From positions 1 to 64,000 of the IMG/VR virus record IMGVR_UViG_3300045125_000058: a stretch of 64,000 nucleotides of DNA. One strand, 5' to 3'. Position 1 is the stretch's first letter; every line of letters starts with the position of its first letter. Shown in pieces: positions 50,476 through 59,734 of the stretch. This DNA is from a virus. Position numbers and translations under genes: made by a program. Below the pieces are notes generated by a model. The model saw nothing but the letters and a program-made list of their open reading frames with translations, ran no database searches and was not told the origin of the DNA.

Positions 50476-50675
50476 GTATTGTTGATATCAGATAGAAATG
50501 TGTATGACACGGGAGTTCGAATCTCCCCGGATCCACTATACGGGTCCGACAGGCATCGATCAGCGCAAAGTATTAAAGAAGGAGATACCCGACACGGGTA
50601 ACAAGTGTCGTAAATAAACAGTTGCAACAACAAAAGCCGCACCATTGCGGATGGCTGCTTAAAGCAGTGGGGTTT
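50476..50675 (+). ncRNA. ssrA: Circularly permuted tmRNA
   Basis: In gene order: T arm GGGAG/CTCCC with TTCGAAT (50511-50527); 3' acceptor strand CGGATCC plus discriminator A (50528-50535); 6-nt intervening CTATAC; 5' acceptor strand GGGTCCG (50542-50548), which pairs over all 7 positions; D-like region; pseudoknot PK1 with stems ACCC/GGGT and GACAC/GTGTC (50587-50609); then AAACAGTT before the resume codon GCA at 50624. The tag frame 50624-50662 encodes ATTKAAPLRMAA and stop, with the stop in the loop of a CTGCT/AGCAG hairpin, as in bacterial tmRNA. Acceptor halves in reversed order define a two-piece, permuted tmRNA. The 5' boundary is approximate. It would rescue stalled ribosomes and tag peptides for proteolysis. 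Confidence 0.88.
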
Positions 50676-50711
50676 CCCGGTTTTCCCGCGACTGAAAAAC
50701 CGGGATTTTTT
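50676..50711 (+). terminator. Rho-independent terminator of the RNA cluster
   Basis: Stem CCCGGTTTT/AAAACCGGG with an 11-nt loop, followed by ATTTTTT. Confidence 0.9.
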
Positions 50712-50716
50712 ATTGG

Positions 50717-50724
50717 CATAAATA
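50717..50724 (+). promoter_or_regulatory. Late-type promoter CATAAATA
   Basis: Just after the terminator and 13 nt before the micro-ORF ATG at 50738. Confidence 0.5.
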
Positions 50725-50737
50725 ATTTTGCCAAAGG

Positions 50738-50821
50738 ATGTTGGATACCGCATTTTCTCTTGAGTCTTCGAAGTACCACCCAACAGAAAATTTAGGTCCA
50801 CATCCTTTGAGCGAGGTATAA
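50738..50821 (+). CDS. 27-residue micro-ORF
   Basis: ATG after an AAAGG ribosome-like site: MLDTAFSLESSKYHPTENLG, then PHPLSEV. The stop TAA is inside the next TATAAATA late promoter, the same arrangement as in confirmed genes of this phage, which is the main reason to list it. No known homologue. Confidence 0.45.
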   Translation: MLDTAFSLESSKYHPTENLGPHPLSEV

Positions 50822-50824
50822 ATA
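50817..50824 (+). promoter_or_regulatory. Late promoter TATAAATA
   Basis: Perfect late box; the RuvC-like ATG is only 4 nt downstream. Confidence 0.75.
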
Positions 50825-50828
50825 CCTA

Positions 50829-51375
50829 TGTTCTATATGCTTGTAGGTGTTGACTACTCAATAACTTGTCCGTGCTTGTGTCTGTTTGACGAGCGCAAAG
50901 ACTTTAAATTTTCAAACTGTTTTTTTATTATCTGACAAATACTAAAAAATTTGCAGATAAAATTTTACCAAATATTACTGGAGAAAGTTTTCAGGAATAT
51001 GTGGCCGATGTAGATCGGTTTGACAGCATATCTGATTGGGCATCAAATTTATGCATAGGGGCTTCTGACGTAGCCATTGAAGGGTATTCTTATGGCAGCA
51101 AAGGCAAAGTTTTTAATCTTGCCGAGAACATGGGTATCTTTAAGCATAAGCTCTATAAGGCCGGGGTTCCCGTGACCATCATAGAGCCGTCCAAGGCAAA
51201 GAAACTCGCCACAGGCAAAGGTAACGCTGATAAAGTGGCAATGTACAAAGCCTTCTCCGAAGAGACGGATACAAATTTAGTGTTCACTTTTAATCAAAAA
51301 TCTTTGACAAATCCGGTGACGGATATTGTGGACAGTTACTATATTTTAAAATCTTTGCTGGCTACCAAAAATTAA
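50829..51375 (+). CDS. RuvC-like Holliday junction resolvase
   Basis: About 182 residues with one indel in a T-run near 50925. LVGVDYSITCPCLCLFD gives the first catalytic Asp at the start of an RNase H-like fold; SDVAIEGYSYGSKGKVFNLA carries the Glu in the second acidic site; VTDIVDSYYIL the C-terminal Asp pair. T4 uses endonuclease VII (gp49) for junction resolution before packaging; a RuvC-like enzyme may replace it here. Late promoter fits a packaging role. Confidence 0.78.
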
Positions 51376-51677
51376 CGAACGTAGCGAACAGCAGATCCCT
51401 TGCCAGCATTGTCAAGTCGGTCATGGAATCTCTTTGGAACTTGACCAGATCCCTTGATTCTTGAGATCACTTCATTCCATGCACTTCCACAAACTTTAGT
51501 GGGAGTTAAAGTTGAATCGAAGGCAATGGAATTTCTTTGAGCACCCCAATTTTTGGCAACTTTCTTTTTCCCACAGTTTGGACACTTTTCCTTGGTGGGT
51601 TGGTCGTTCTCGCTCATCTTGAGGAAAACTTCAAATTCATGTTTACAGGCACCACATTCGAATGAATAATTAGGCAT
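51372..51677 (-). CDS. FmdB-type zinc ribbon protein
   Basis: Intact 101 residues. MPNYSFECGACKHEFEVFLK and EKCPNCGKKKV give two CxxC pairs of the FmdB/CxxC regulatory family. The C-terminal half contains SRIKGSGQVPKRFHDRLDN. Family members are small DNA/RNA-binding or structural zinc proteins of mostly unknown role. It overlaps the HNH gene upstream and shares its late promoter. Confidence 0.8.
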   Translation of the reverse strand: MPNYSFECGACKHEFEVFLKMSENDQPTKEKCPNCGKKKVAKNWGAQRNSIAFDSTLTPTKVCGSAWNEVISRIKGSGQVPKRFHDRLDNAGKGSAVRYVR

Positions 51678-52167
51678 TGTTTTTCTTCCTAAAAGTAATT
51701 AGCATGTGGTCAAACAGGAATCCATAGGCAGGTTCCTTTGGTTTGTTTTTGAGTTCCATCTTTGCTTCCTTTGGTGTTCTGTTTCCTTTGGTCGTATTGC
51801 AATCTTTGCATGAAGTTACCATATTGACCCAAGTGGATCCACCACCTTTTGATCTTGGAACAACATGGTCTACCGTGGCTGTCTTTTCACACAGATCAAT
51901 TCCACAATATTGACAGACATAACTGTCTCGTCGGAAGATATTCTTGCGATTTGCAACAACCTTCTTGAAAGGCAATTTTACATAATATTTAAGAATCAAA
52001 ATTTTTGGAATCTTGACAATTTTGCTGACAGAGACAACTTCATAGTATTCGGGGGATCCTTCATCGATCCACACCTTGTCCTTTGACATCAACTTGAATG
52101 CTTTTCCAACGGTAATGATATTCAGCGGTGTATTATCTTGGTTGAGCAAGAGAACCTGCTTAGTCAT
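51670..52167 (-). CDS. HNH endonuclease
   Basis: About 165 residues from the ATG at 52167 (MTKQVLLLNQDNTPLNIIT), preferred over an in-frame ATG at 52209 because the late box CATAAATA lies between the two. YVCQYCGIDLCEKTATVDHV and VPRSKGGGSTWVNMVTSCKD, CNTTKGNRTP form the HNH motif with two zinc CxxC pairs. This single-domain type occurs widely in bacteria and phages; in late genes it may act in packaging or recombination. Confidence 0.85.
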   Translation of the reverse strand: MTKQVLLLNQDNTPLNIITVGKAFKLMSKDKVWIDEGSPEYYEVVSVSKIVKIPKILILKYYVKLPFKKVVANRKNIFRRDSYVCQYCGIDLCEKTATVDHVVPRSKGGGSTWVNMVTSCKDCNTTKGNRTPKEAKMELKNKPKEPAYGFLFDHMLITFRKKNNA

Positions 52168-52177
52168 ACCTTTTAAG

Positions 52178-52185
52178 TATTTATG
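52178..52185 (-). promoter_or_regulatory. Late promoter CATAAATA on the minus strand
   Basis: 10 nt before the HNH start at 52167. Confidence 0.62.
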
Positions 52186-52190
52186 AAAAT

Positions 52191-52197
52191 CTAAATA
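52191..52197 (+). promoter_or_regulatory. Late promoter CTAAATA
   Basis: 10 nt before the ATG at 52208, back to back with the minus-strand late box. Confidence 0.65.
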
Positions 52198-52207
52198 TTT
52201 TACAGCC

Positions 52208-53655
52208 ATGGATAATAATAAAGATAGAAAATTTTATTGGGAAGTCAAGGATTTCATGAACAAAAAGCATGAGCCAAAGCCTTCAACTCCTTCGTCAAGT
52301 CTAAAGGATAGCATAAAAAACGTACTAGAGCAAAATAATTCTTATGTACAAAAGACATTTGACCAAAATTCACAGGCTGTCAATATTGGTTCAAACTTCA
52401 TTTCTCAAAATGCAACTGTTCAAAAAGGTTACAACACAAATTGTGTAGCATACACAAAGAACAAAAATATCAACGATTTTAGCGTTGGTAAGATGATAAA
52501 CGAACAAGCAACTTCTTTTGGACAATCAAATAGAGGTGGTGGTTCTGTTGGTGGTCCCGGTGGGGCTGGCGTAATGGGTGGTGGCGGTGGTGGCGGTGGA
52601 TCATGGCGTGAAAGAAATCCAGAAGCATATGCCAGAAATGTTGCTGCTCAACAAGAACTAGAAGCAAAAAGAGCACAAAATGTAACCGCAAGTCGCAGAC
52701 GTAGAGCAGAAGATGAGGCTGCAGATTATAACACCACTCAACCACAAGGACCAACTCCAACTGGAGGAAATATCGGAAGTGAACTTGAAATGGATCCAAA
52801 CGATCCAACTATCCCATTGGACAATCCAGCAAATAGAGCAAAACTAAGAGATTTTAGACAAGGTAAACAAGCGGATTACATGGCAAAAAGAATGGCCGAA
52901 ATATCAAATCGCAATCCATCAGCATCTGATGTAGCAGAGTTAAGTTTATTTAAATCAATGACACAAGGAAAAGAAGCAAGCGTTGGTTTAGGATCTAAAC
53001 TTACACAAAGAGTAGGACAAGAAGGTGCATGGGCAATGGATGTAATGAAAAATGATACTCAAGATAATTTGGCATTTGTTTCTAGTCAATTAGGAAGAAA
53101 AGAAGCAGAAGCCAAAGCAGCAGAACAAAAAGCATACGATGATCAACTTGCTGGCGAACGATATGCAAAAATGCAAGATCAAATTATTCAAGGCACAAAC
53201 ATGACGTATGGACAATTCAAGGCTCAATACGGACGAGATTATGATGCAAGAAATCCAGAAGATTCTGCAATGCTTGTCCGTGCTGCAAGTAACCGTTCTG
53301 CATTCCGCGTTTCACCAACAGCACGTGCATTAAATCAAACTACCGTAGATTTCAATAGATCCTACAGAGACATCAATGCAGCCAACGCATCCCGTCAAGG
53401 AGAACTTGATCGTAGAGTAGATACTGCTCAAAGAGATTTGGATCAATTCAATGCTGATCGCAGGGGAACTGTTCAAGAGAAATTCAAGCAATTCAAACAC
53501 CTGCATTTATTCAAGGTGTTGCTCAAGATATGGCTCGCGCTGTTGGTGGTCAAATTAGAAGAACAAATATGATTCCTCCAACTCCTCCACAAAGACAAAC
53601 AGCAGCCAGACCTTCTTCGGCATCTCAAACAGCACCAAAAACCTACAGGATCTAA
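52208..53655 (+). CDS. Large Gly/Gln/Ala-rich late protein
   Basis: About 482 residues, one indel near 53490. MDNNKDRKFYWEVKDFMNKK, a poly-Gly segment (VMGGGGGGGGSW, about residues 125-137), a long helical region rich in Ala, Arg and Gln (EAEAKAAEQKAYDDQLAGER), and a proline-rich tail (NMIPPTPPQRQTAARPSSA). No recognised domain. The composition suits an internal or tail-associated virion protein. Continues directly into another large protein (1-nt gap). Confidence 0.65.
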
Positions 53656-53656
53656 T

Positions 53657-56084
53657 ATGGATCATCTGACAAATCTCTATCGTAATAGAGCAATTCAATT
53701 ACAGAACAAAGTTCAGTTGCTTGAGCAACTTCTTTCTGAAAAGGAAGACAAGGAACCGAATGTGTACAGACAATCCGAGGCTTCTGCTGCTATGCAACAA
53801 CCATGGAGAGTTGCTGCAGGACAAGAAGCATCTGTCCCTGAAAAACAAATGGCAGAACTTCAGGCAAGATTTGAAAAAGAACTAAAGAAAGAAACTCTCT
53901 TAAGAAAAGCACAAGAGGAAAAAATCTTGCTGCTATGCCACCTGAAATGCGCAAAGAATATTTAAAAGGCGCTGATAAAATAACAGATGAAATGGTAAGA
54001 GATCAGGCTTTAAAGGCTGTTGTATTCAAGCATCCAGAACTTTCTGATGTTCTCCCCGAACAAGATTATGAAAGATTGGCTGGAAGTTTGACAAGTCCTC
54101 TTGTTGTTAGCAAGAGAGGAACTTTCTATGAACATCAACCAAATCTTTCCTCTGAAGCATTGGAGGGGTTAGTTGCCGCACAACAAGCAGCACAAGGTCC
54201 CACCGAAGATGGTGGAAATAGAGTTGGTTTCCAAATCGTAACACCAGCACATAAATCTTTCAAAGATGCTGGTTCTTGGGAAAAATTTGTAACAAAAACA
54301 ATTGAAGCCTCTAAAGATCCTGAAAATATTAAATCAGCTATTGCGATGGGAATTCCAGTTGGTATTGCTAGAAAAGGCGGACAATTACTTCTTAAACCTG
54401 TTGTTGGTGCAATAGAAAGAGCTGGAGCAAAAACAGCCGCCAAAGCAGTATCTGCAATACCTGATGTTGCTTTAGGAACAGCATTGGTTGCGGGAACTGC
54501 AATTGATGTCGCACAAGAAAGAGAAAGAGCCGCCAAAGGACTTTCAAGTACTACTTGGCAAGAAACTCTTGGAAGATTGGTTCCATCACTTGCATATGGT
54601 GCCCCCGGCTTTGCCACAGGGCAGGGTGTATTTGGAACTGTTGGTGCGGCTGGACGATCCAGAATTTCTTCTGGCATGGTTCCTTCTGCACGCGGTGAAA
54701 TATCTGTAAAACCAGAACCAGCAAGAGCAGCAGGACCAAAACTACCTGAAACAAAATTTGAAGTTCCAGCACAAGAACCATTTGCTCCAAAAATGGAGCC
54801 AATGACCGATGTAAAACCAAGAGTAAGAATGGTCCGTGGAAAATATGGTGAAATTACATTTGAATTGGTTGGTGAAAGAGGACAAGTACAAGTTCCCGGT
54901 GGCCAAAGAATTTCAGGCAAACCAGAAGGAATCAATCTTCGTGGTATGGAAGGACGAAGACCAAGTGAACCAAAACCATCTCTACCTCTTCCAAGTGAAA
55001 CCGCAGTACCAAAAGCACAACAAACACAAGCATCAGTTGTTTCAGACATTGCAAACATGATTATTAATCCGCTTCAATTTTCACTAGATAAAATTAGAGC
55101 GGAAAGAATGTCTCCAAAACCAATACAAGTTGGCGTAGAACCTGCTAGATTGCCGACTCCAACTACACCTAAACAAATAAAAGCATATTTTGATGAACCA
55201 TATGCTTGGCGAAAAGCTTATGCTGATGCTGCAGCCAAAGCAGAACCAACTTTCTTCAGCTAAACCAACAGAACCACCATCTGCAGGAAGAGTTGCAGCC
55301 ACAGTTATGGGAATTCCTGGAGCAATTTCAGCCGCAGAAGCACCAATTACACCAAGAGGACTTCCACCAGTTGCAGCAGAAGTTTCAAGAATGCCTGCAC
55401 GAACTGAAACTGCTCCAAGAATTGTTGTAGAGCACTGGAGTAAGCGCACCATCAGCAAGACCTAGCGGAGTTTCTGTTTCTCCAGAAGTTTCTCCTGCTC
55501 GTACTCCAACAAAATTAAGTTTATTGGACTTGGTAATGCCCAAGCAAATTGGAGATACCGTAAAACAAGCAGCAAAAGCACAAGAAACCGCTAAAGAAGC
55601 AGAGAAGGCACCTGAAGCAGCAAAAGCACAAGAAACCGCTAAAGAAGCAGAAAAAGCACCAGAAGCAGCAAAAGAAGCAGAAAAAACTGAAGATGCTGCT
55701 AAAGATATTGCAAAAGAAACTCAAAAAGCAACAGAAGATGCAACTCAAAAAGCAACAGAACGTGCAGAAGATACTAGCAAAGAAACTTCAAGTTCAACTG
55801 TAAGCGCTTTGGCTACTTCTCTGTCAACTGCAGCCACATCGGTTGTGAATACATTTAATCAATGGGGACAAAGCAGAGTAAACTATCCACCAGATAAACC
55901 TCCTGTTGCACCTCAAAGACGAGGTCGTGGTAACGAAGGTGGTGGATTGACACCTGGAATTCCATCAAATAAAGGTGGTATGGGTACAGGTGGAAAGGGT
56001 GCTCAAGAAAAATTGGGTATTGATTTGACGGCAGATTCTTGGGGTGGAAAATATTCAAGATATTTAAAAATTGCACCTTCGTAA
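53657..56084 (+). CDS. Very large low-complexity virion-type protein
   Basis: About 808 residues, indels near 53925, 55258 and 55435. Starts MDHLTNLYRNRAIQLQNKVQ with a coiled coil; the middle has a hydrophobic Ala/Gly-rich stretch (GTALVAGTAIDVAQERERAA; LAYGAPGFATGQGVFGTVGA) and a Pro-rich domain; then A-K-E-A-E-K-A-P repeats (55570-55770), and a C-terminus with GKYSRYLKIAPS. The glycine/alanine helix resembles membrane- or DNA-penetrating segments of ejected internal proteins. Function unknown; transcription is late from 52191. Confidence 0.65.
55565..55770 (+). repeat. Lys/Ala/Glu repeat in virion protein
   Basis: Tandem units encoding A-Q-E-T-A-K-E-A-E-K-A-P-E-A-A-K, about 16 residues each, then a degenerate K-A-T-E-D-A-T-Q part. 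Confidence 0.85.
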
Positions 56085-56098
56085 TTTAGTGTTATAAT
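56071..56098 (+). promoter_or_regulatory. Early promoter for the PD-(D/E)XK nuclease
   Basis: TTGCAC, 16 nt, TATAAT; the GTG start is 18 nt after the -10 box, so a short leader exists here. Confidence 0.62.
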
Positions 56099-56116
56099 TA
56101 CATAAAGTCGTACTAA

Positions 56117-56791
56117 GTGAATATAAAAACATTTACACATAAACCTATTGAAATTTCTTGGAAACTTGAAGAAGTAACTCAAAACGGATCGCGTTTCTAC
56201 AAGACTCCTGCTGGCATTTTTCCAAGTGTCACCACGGTTGTTGGTTGGGAAAAACAAAAATTTTTCAGTGATTGGCGAGCAAAGAATCCTGAAGAAAGCA
56301 AGCGAGTCACTTCACGGGGAACAAAGTTTCACACATTGCTTGAAAATTATCTGAATAATGAAACTTTAGATTATGACAATATTCTTTCCACACAGAAATC
56401 TCTCTTCTCTCTCATAAAACCAGAAATAGACAAGATTGACAATATCATTGCTTTGGAAACTCCTCTGTTTTCAAAGACAATAGGACTTGCTGGTAGAGTT
56501 GATTGCATTGCCGAATATGATGGAAAACTTTCCATCATTGATTTCAAGGCAAGCACAAAAGAAAAGCGTGAATCCGACATCGATAATTACTTTGCCCAAG
56601 CAACTGCTTATGCATTGATGTTCCAAGAAAGAACGGGAATAAGAATAGATAATTTTGCAATTTTAATTGCTTGTGAAGATGGTCTTCGTCAAGTCTTCTC
56701 CGGACAACCGCTTAAATATGTTAGGCATCTGTCTAATTTAATAAAGCGATACAAGGAGGCTAACGATGTACCAAGAGCAGAAGACAATTGA
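56117..56791 (+). CDS. PD-(D/E)XK exonuclease (RecB/Cas4-like)
   Basis: Intact 224 residues, GTG start. IFPSVTTVVGWEKQKFFSDW and RGTKFHTLLENYL form the N-terminal helical part with an RGxxxH motif; GLAGRVDCIAEYDGKLSIID, FKAS is the catalytic D...(D/E)xK core; NYFAQATAYALMFQERTG is the QxxxY motif. It resembles RecB-family exonucleases of marine T4-like phages, possibly for recombination or host DNA breakdown. Overlaps the next gene. Confidence 0.83.
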   Translation: MNIKTFTHKPIEISWKLEEVTQNGSRFYKTPAGIFPSVTTVVGWEKQKFFSDWRAKNPEESKRVTSRGTKFHTLLENYLNNETLDYDNILSTQKSLFSLIKPEIDKIDNIIALETPLFSKTIGLAGRVDCIAEYDGKLSIIDFKASTKEKRESDIDNYFAQATAYALMFQERTGIRIDNFAILIACEDGLRQVFSGQPLKYVRHLSNLIKRYKEANDVPRAEDN

Positions 56792-57363
56792 AGATCAAGT
56801 AAACACCAAAGGAACCAAACTTTGGATGCAGATGAATGATAACTCCAAGGCCGCAAAATTGCGAGCCTTGTTTGTTCAACAGCACGGTGGCTTCTTCCTG
56901 CAAGACGGAAGATACTGGATTTGGAAAAGTCCAATCGAACAAGAAAATGGTTATTGGCTGAAACGTGCTGATACGGGAGAAAAAGTCTTCTTTACAAGCA
57001 TGACTGAGTTTGGTGCAAAGCATGGACTTTCTTGCGTAAAAATTTGTGAGTTGATGAACGGCAAAAGAAAGACTTATAAAGGCTGGACAGCCGTTGAACT
57101 TCGCCCCGTTCAAAAACAAGAAGGTGCAAAGAAAAAGGCAAAGAAACCAAAGAAGAAAAAGATTCAAATAACTATGTCTGCAACTTTTGTGGACACAAGA
57201 ACAAATCAACAAATTCAGGTTTCAAGTATTTCCCAGTTTGCCAAAGAAAATAATCTAGACTATGCCAATCTTAGAAAATTGGCAATTGGCAAAAGCAAAA
57301 ACCTATAAACATCTTAAATTATACAATCCATTTGAGATTCCCGGCGAATCTACGGAAGGCTAA
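56766..57363 (+). CDS. NUMOD-like DNA-binding protein without nuclease domain
   Basis: About 199 residues. Two copies of an IENR/NUMOD-type helix module: GEKVFFTSMTEFGAKHGLSC with KICELMNGKRKTYKGW, and NQQIQVSSISQFAKENNLDY with LRKLAIGKSKTYKH. A Lys-rich linker joins them. In homing endonucleases such modules bind DNA beside a GIY-YIG or HNH domain, but none is present. An indel in an A-run near 57300 extends the end to GESTEG, with its stop inside CTAAATA. Confidence 0.68.
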
Positions 57364-57366
57364 ATA
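57360..57366 (+). promoter_or_regulatory. Late promoter CTAAATA containing a stop codon
   Basis: Contains the restored stop (57361-57363) of the NUMOD-like gene; next ATG is 7 nt downstream. Confidence 0.62.
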
Positions 57367-57373
57367 ATTTGAG

Positions 57374-59734
57374 ATGAACTTCATTACTCTTTTACAAAAA
57401 TTACAAGAAGCAGCCACACCCAAAACAGGGCAATCTATGCAAAAGGATCGCTCCAAGGGCACTGGTACCGATGCAAAGGCCAAGGATGCTGCCAGAAAGC
57501 GTGCAGAAAGATCACGCCAAGTTCCCCGTGACCGAAAGCCAAAGCAGGAATTGGTCAAGGAAGTCATTGCTGTAAAGACCAGAGATGGTCGAATCCAATT
57601 AATCTTCAAAGATTCATTTAATGAATCAGTCCACGAAAGAGTCAGCAAGGAGACAATGACTCTTGAAGAAGCCCAACAAATTTCAAAAGATCCAAAATTT
57701 GAGCAAACACGAGCTTCTAAACTTCTTTTTGGAGATGTAAAGGACAAGGAACCCGCTGAAAAAAGGGTGGCAAAAAAGAAGAAAAGAAAGAGGGTGGAAA
57801 ACCTTCTGCAAAAGGCAAGGAAGAAAAAAGGAAGACGGCAAACCAAAAGCAAAAAGACTTTCCAAAGAACAAATCTTCCAAGCCATGAGCCAAATGAGTG
57901 CTGATCAATTGGCAACTATGCCTCTTGACATGCGCCAAGATTATTTCAAGATGATGCGTAAACCTCCAACGAACGTTGATTTTGACAATGTTTCATTTGA
58001 GGCTTTATCGGTTAAATACGCAATCAGCCCAATTTCAAGTTTGCCATATAATCAGCAAGTATTGAACGCATTGATGTTCTTGGCCAAGATCAAGGCAGGT
58101 GCATCTGACCAAGAGATGCAGACATACAGTGCAGTTGCACCAAGTGCAACAGAGTTTACAAGAACAGCCTTCAACACCGCAAGAAAGATTCTTTCACAGA
58201 TTGGTGAAGAGTGCATTCAAAATTTAGTTTCTACAGTAGAAACTGGTGGACAGCCGGTTAATGCAGAAGGTTCAGTTGACATGGAATGTGGAAACTATAA
58301 GTTCAAGGTTTCTGCTGGTGGTGAAATGTCTTTGTCAACTACACAGTTTGATCAATCAAACAAGTCCTTCAGAGGGCTTATTGGCAATGCATTGATGCAA
58401 GCATTGTCAAATCCAAAATCAATTCAATCAGATCCACGCCTTGCAGAACTGATGCAAACAGGTTCTCAGGAATCACAAAATTTTCAACAACCTTGATTCC
58501 TGATGACATGGTTCAACAATTAATGCAAGATCCAGATATGGCAAAACAACTTCAATCCTTGAAGTTGAAGGATGCAACTGGAAAGGACATTGGCCCTGTC
58601 ATCGATGAAGAAGGAAACTTGAATCCACTTGCATCATTGAGCAACTACCAAAATCTTTGGCTTGATCGAAGCAAGAGCATACTGGCAGGAAACAAATCTT
58701 CCGCCAAGTCTCCATTCCGAGCCCTTGTTGCTTCCAGCATCTTAAAGAATTATCTTCGGGGTGATGGAATTGTTGATCCCAAGATGGCTCCAAACCACTT
58801 GGTCACGGTCAATGGTGTGTTTCCAATGACAGATCAATATTTTGATGCAATTTCAACCCAAGCAGACATTGATGTAAAGCCCGCGAAGGATGTAATCAAT
58901 TCATCAAACATCGGATCCTTGAAAGCATCTTCAGCCGAAGCAATGAAGAAATACCGTGTGGTTGTTGAAGCAAAGGAAGAAAAGGAAGCCAGAAGCCATC
59001 TCTCAAGCAGGCTTTGGTCAACATCAAGGACATCGATCCGGTGCAATTGATGGTATCCAATATAGTGGATAACAGGGATTTCTTATTCAATGTAAGTCTG
59101 TTGCCAGGATTCAGTCCAAAAGATTTGAATGCAGTTGAATACAACTATGTGACAATTGGAAAGAAAACAATAAAGATTCCTGTAATTACTCATGAAAAAG
59201 TAGCACAACAAATGGTGCAGGAATCTGCATTGTTGCTCAACGATTGTCTTATTGAAGCCTTGACAAATAATTTTGTTCTTCGTGCCTTCAGAAATGTTGA
59301 ACTTTTGACTGATTCAGAGCAAGCACTGTTTGAAACAAACCCAGCAGTCTTGCTTGAGTCATATGAAGATATCACTCCTTTGAAAGAGATTTACAGATCA
59401 ATAATGGAAAAGATTCAAATGAATCCTTCAATTCTTGAGGCATTCATTCTTCAACTTGAAGAAGCCGAAAGAGACTATAAGAAGGAATACAAGAATTATC
59501 ATGGTAAGGCGAAGCAAAGAAAAGAAAGAGCAGCCAGAACTGCTGCCCGCGAATTGATGATCAAAGAAGGGTAGAGCAAAACGTGGTGATGGCAAGGACA
59601 TTGATCACAAGAAGCCTCTGCGCAGCGGTGGTTCCAAAGGCATAAATAATCTACGCGTCAGAGATAAATCTTCCAATAGATCTGACAATGGCCACAAAAA
59701 AGGTGAAAAACAAAACAAAGGTAGCTGGAAATGA
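57374..59734 (+). CDS. Large virion-type protein with C-terminal HNH-like motif
   Basis: About 786 residues, indels near 57780, 58485, 58990 and 59573. Start MNFITLLQKLQEAATPKTGQ, then a Lys/Arg-rich linker; a conserved middle (MSADQLATMPLDMRQDYFKM; ISSLPYNQQVLNALMFLAK; FTRTAFNTARKILSQIGEEC; SAKSPFRALVASSILKNYL; LLPGFSPKDLNAVEYNYV) and a C-terminal GRAKRGDGKDIDHKKPLRSG, GSKGINNLRVRDKSSNRS with the D-H-K...N-L-R pattern of an HNH-like zinc-free finger. It probably is a structural protein; whether the HNH end cuts DNA is unknown. Confidence 0.65.
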
